Positions 6,570 to 7,334 of a stretch of 7,334 nucleotides of DNA are shown here, piece by piece. The stretch is from Azonexus sp. Lineage in GTDB: Bacteria > Pseudomonadota > Gammaproteobacteria > Burkholderiales > Rhodocyclaceae. Each line of letters opens with the position of its first letter. The stretch's first letter is position 1. Under the pieces are notes generated by a model. The model saw nothing but the letters and a program-made list of their open reading frames with translations, made no database searches and had not been told where the DNA came from. The DNA lies in contig JAUYQT010000352.1 in the NCBI GenBank assembly GCA_030697085.1, forward strand, positions 1-7,334. Direction: 5' to 3'. Position numbers and translations under genes: made by a program.

Positions 6570-6848
6570 ATGAACGAAATAACGATTGTCCGAAGTCACA
6601 AGCTGAGCTTGAAAAATGCCCGCCTGGCGGCTGAACATGTCGCGGTCGACCTCAAAAACAAGTTTGATTTGAACTGCACCTGGGGCGACGATGGCGTGCT
6701 GCATTTCGAGCGGCCCGGCGTTAATGGTCAACTGGCGCTGGCGACCCATGAGGTCAGCGTCAACGTCACTCTGGGCATGTTCTTCATGCCTTTTCGACCA
6801 CTGCTCGAAAGCAAAATTAATGAGTATTTCGACAAACGTTTTGCTTGA
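6570..6848 (+). CDS. Polyhydroxyalkanoic acid system protein (PHA granule-associated regulator-like)
   Basis: The 92-aa product resembles the small PHA_gran_rgn family (putative polyhydroxyalkanoic acid system proteins). It opens with a short beta strand and the ITIVRSHKLSLKNARLAAEH element. LKNKFDLNCTWGDDGVLHFE follows, then VNGQLALATHEVSVNVTLG and a C-terminal helix ending LLESKINEYFDKRFA. Length and order of these elements match the family, whose members occur near PHA genes or alone; the biochemical role is not established. There is no signal peptide or membrane segment. The ATG at 6570 is the first in frame near the conserved start, though the Shine-Dalgarno is weak. It is divergent from the aminopeptidase gene across 115 bases and followed by a strong terminator. 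It hints that the host stores PHA. Family assignment is by recognition only. Confidence 0.85.
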   Translation: MNEITIVRSHKLSLKNARLAAEHVAVDLKNKFDLNCTWGDDGVLHFERPGVNGQLALATHEVSVNVTLGMFFMPFRPLLESKINEYFDKRFA

Positions 6849-6904
6849 TCGAGAGGCAAAACTGTTTTGAACCCAAGCCGGATGAGCCGGAAAGCCAAAG
6901 GACT

Positions 6905-6943
6905 TCAACGTAGGGAAAACCTGTTTTTCTCTACGTTGATTTT
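6905..6943 (+). terminator. Rho-independent terminator after the PHA-system gene
   Basis: A 15-bp stem pairs 6905-6919 (TCAACGTAGGGAAAA) with 6925-6939 (TTTTCTCTACGTTGA), with one G-U pair and a 5-base loop (CCTGT). TTTT (6940-6943) and a pyrimidine-rich stretch follow directly. It lies about 56 bases after the stop at 6848 and ends transcription before the next gene. The minus-strand flank lacks a T run, so it works mainly on plus-strand transcripts. Confidence 0.8.
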
Positions 6944-6981
6944 CTCTGTGCCTCCGCACCTGGAAACTTCTGTCGTCAACC

Positions 6982-6986
6982 GAGGA
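6982..6986 (+). promoter_or_regulatory. Shine-Dalgarno GAGGA supporting a TTG start
   Basis: GAGGA lies 7 bases before a TTG at 6994, ideal spacing. No ATG or GTG in that frame lies between it and the first conserved cysteine, so it decides the start of the cysteine-cluster gene. Confidence 0.65.
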
Positions 6987-6993
6987 TTCCAGG

Positions 6994-7296
6994 TTGAGTG
7001 AAACGGGCGAAAACGCCGAAATCTCCTGCGCGACCTGTAAAGCCTGTTGTTGTCAGCTGGAAGTGATCTTGATGGGGGATGACGATGTTCCGGCCAGGCT
7101 GACCGCCGAAGACCCGTGGGGCGGCTCAGTGATGCGGCGGCTCGATGATGGCTGGTGCGTAGCGCTCGATCGGGCCACCATGTTATGCACCATCTATCAG
7201 CGTCGGCCTGGTGTCTGCCGTGATTTTGAGGTGGGCGATTATGCTTGCCTCGAAGAGCGCCGGCAGTTGGTGACGTGGTGTCAGCCCGGGGCTTGA
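6994..7296 (+). CDS. YkgJ-family cysteine-cluster protein (putative metal-binding)
   Basis: The 100-aa product carries the CxxCxxCC cluster characteristic of the YkgJ / UPF0153 family: Cys12, Cys15, Cys18 and Cys19, with an extra Cys20. The rest of the family pattern follows: GWCVALDRATMLCTIYQRRP (53-72; Cys55, Cys65) and GVCRDFEVGDYAC (73-85; Cys75, Cys85). Cys96 comes near the end, making ten cysteines in 100 residues. The family is thought to bind zinc or iron-sulfur; no enzymatic activity is established, and the protein is predicted to be cytoplasmic. Translation is assigned to the TTG at 6994 on the strength of a well-placed Shine-Dalgarno. It sits just after a terminator, so it should have its own promoter in 6944-6980, where I cannot identify a good -35/-10 pair. 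Confidence 0.88.
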   Translation: MSETGENAEISCATCKACCCQLEVILMGDDDVPARLTAEDPWGGSVMRRLDDGWCVALDRATMLCTIYQRRPGVCRDFEVGDYACLEERRQLVTWCQPGA

Positions 7297-7305
7297 AGGC
7301 TTTTT

Positions 7306-7334
7306 ATGCGACCGAAACCGCCCCAGAACTTTCT
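7306..7334 (+). CDS. Possible start of a further gene, cut by the window end
   Basis: An ATG at 7306 opens a frame reading MRPKPPQNF to the window edge. AAGG (7296-7299) stands 6 bases upstream, and the start lies 9 bases after the preceding stop, as expected for a cotranscribed gene. Nine residues are too few to identify a family, so this may be chance. Confidence 0.3.

Noticed and set aside
6455..6571. In-frame 39-residue N-terminal extension of the aminopeptidase to an ATG at 6571
   Set aside because: The added residues are unlike M18 N-termini, the family-like start is at 6454, and the CATG at 6569-6572 merely provides an ATG on both strands where the PHA-system gene begins.
6857..6890. 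Small hairpins CAAAA-CTG-TTTTG and CCGG-N5-CCGG before the terminator
   Set aside because: Stems of 4-5 bp without a T run are expected by chance; the 15-bp hairpin at 6905-6939 explains termination.

Overview
The window looks like ordinary chromosomal DNA of a betaproteobacterium, most likely Rhodocyclales-like (Dechloromonas/Azonexus/Accumulibacter relatives). This is inferred from moderately high GC, a RegB/RegA (PrrBA/RoxSR) redox two-component pair beside a diheme cytochrome c4-type gene, a PHA-granule system protein, and protein sequences that read as betaproteobacterial. The placement is by family resemblance only. I saw no RNA genes, CRISPR array, insertion sequence or phage gene.

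Left part (1-3792, all minus strand): read in the direction of transcription, regB and regA come first and overlap by ATGA. Then come moaA (GTP 3',8-cyclase, molybdenum cofactor synthesis) and a membrane-anchored PAS-GGDEF protein whose GGDEF domain leaves the window at base 1. Moco serves nitrate and other anaerobic reductases, and RegBA-type systems respond to quinone-pool or oxygen state, so the group fits respiratory adaptation.

Centre (3793-4903): an 86-bp divergent region separates regB from a plus-strand pair. The pair is a diheme c4-like cytochrome and a small exported protein of unknown function, again overlapping by ATGA. The divergent region holds a perfect 7-bp inverted repeat, TTGTCGC-N9-GCGACAA, whose half-sites resemble those described for RegA/PrrA/RoxR regulators. 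It is the best regulatory candidate in the window.

Right part (4904-7334): a decayed gene remnant on the minus strand (4913-5142) encodes the C-terminal catalytic part of an isoprenylcysteine carboxylmethyltransferase-like membrane protein. It lacks its 5' portion and carries a one-base frameshift in a G run. It abuts the 3' end of an intact M18 aspartyl aminopeptidase gene (minus). Divergent from that gene is a PHA-system protein, followed by a strong hairpin-plus-T-run terminator. Next is a YkgJ-type cysteine-cluster protein that starts at TTG behind a clear Shine-Dalgarno. A possible further gene begins at 7306.

No clearly novel system is present. The observations most worth following are the candidate RegA operator, the uncharacterised partner gene of the cytochrome, and the methyltransferase remnant.
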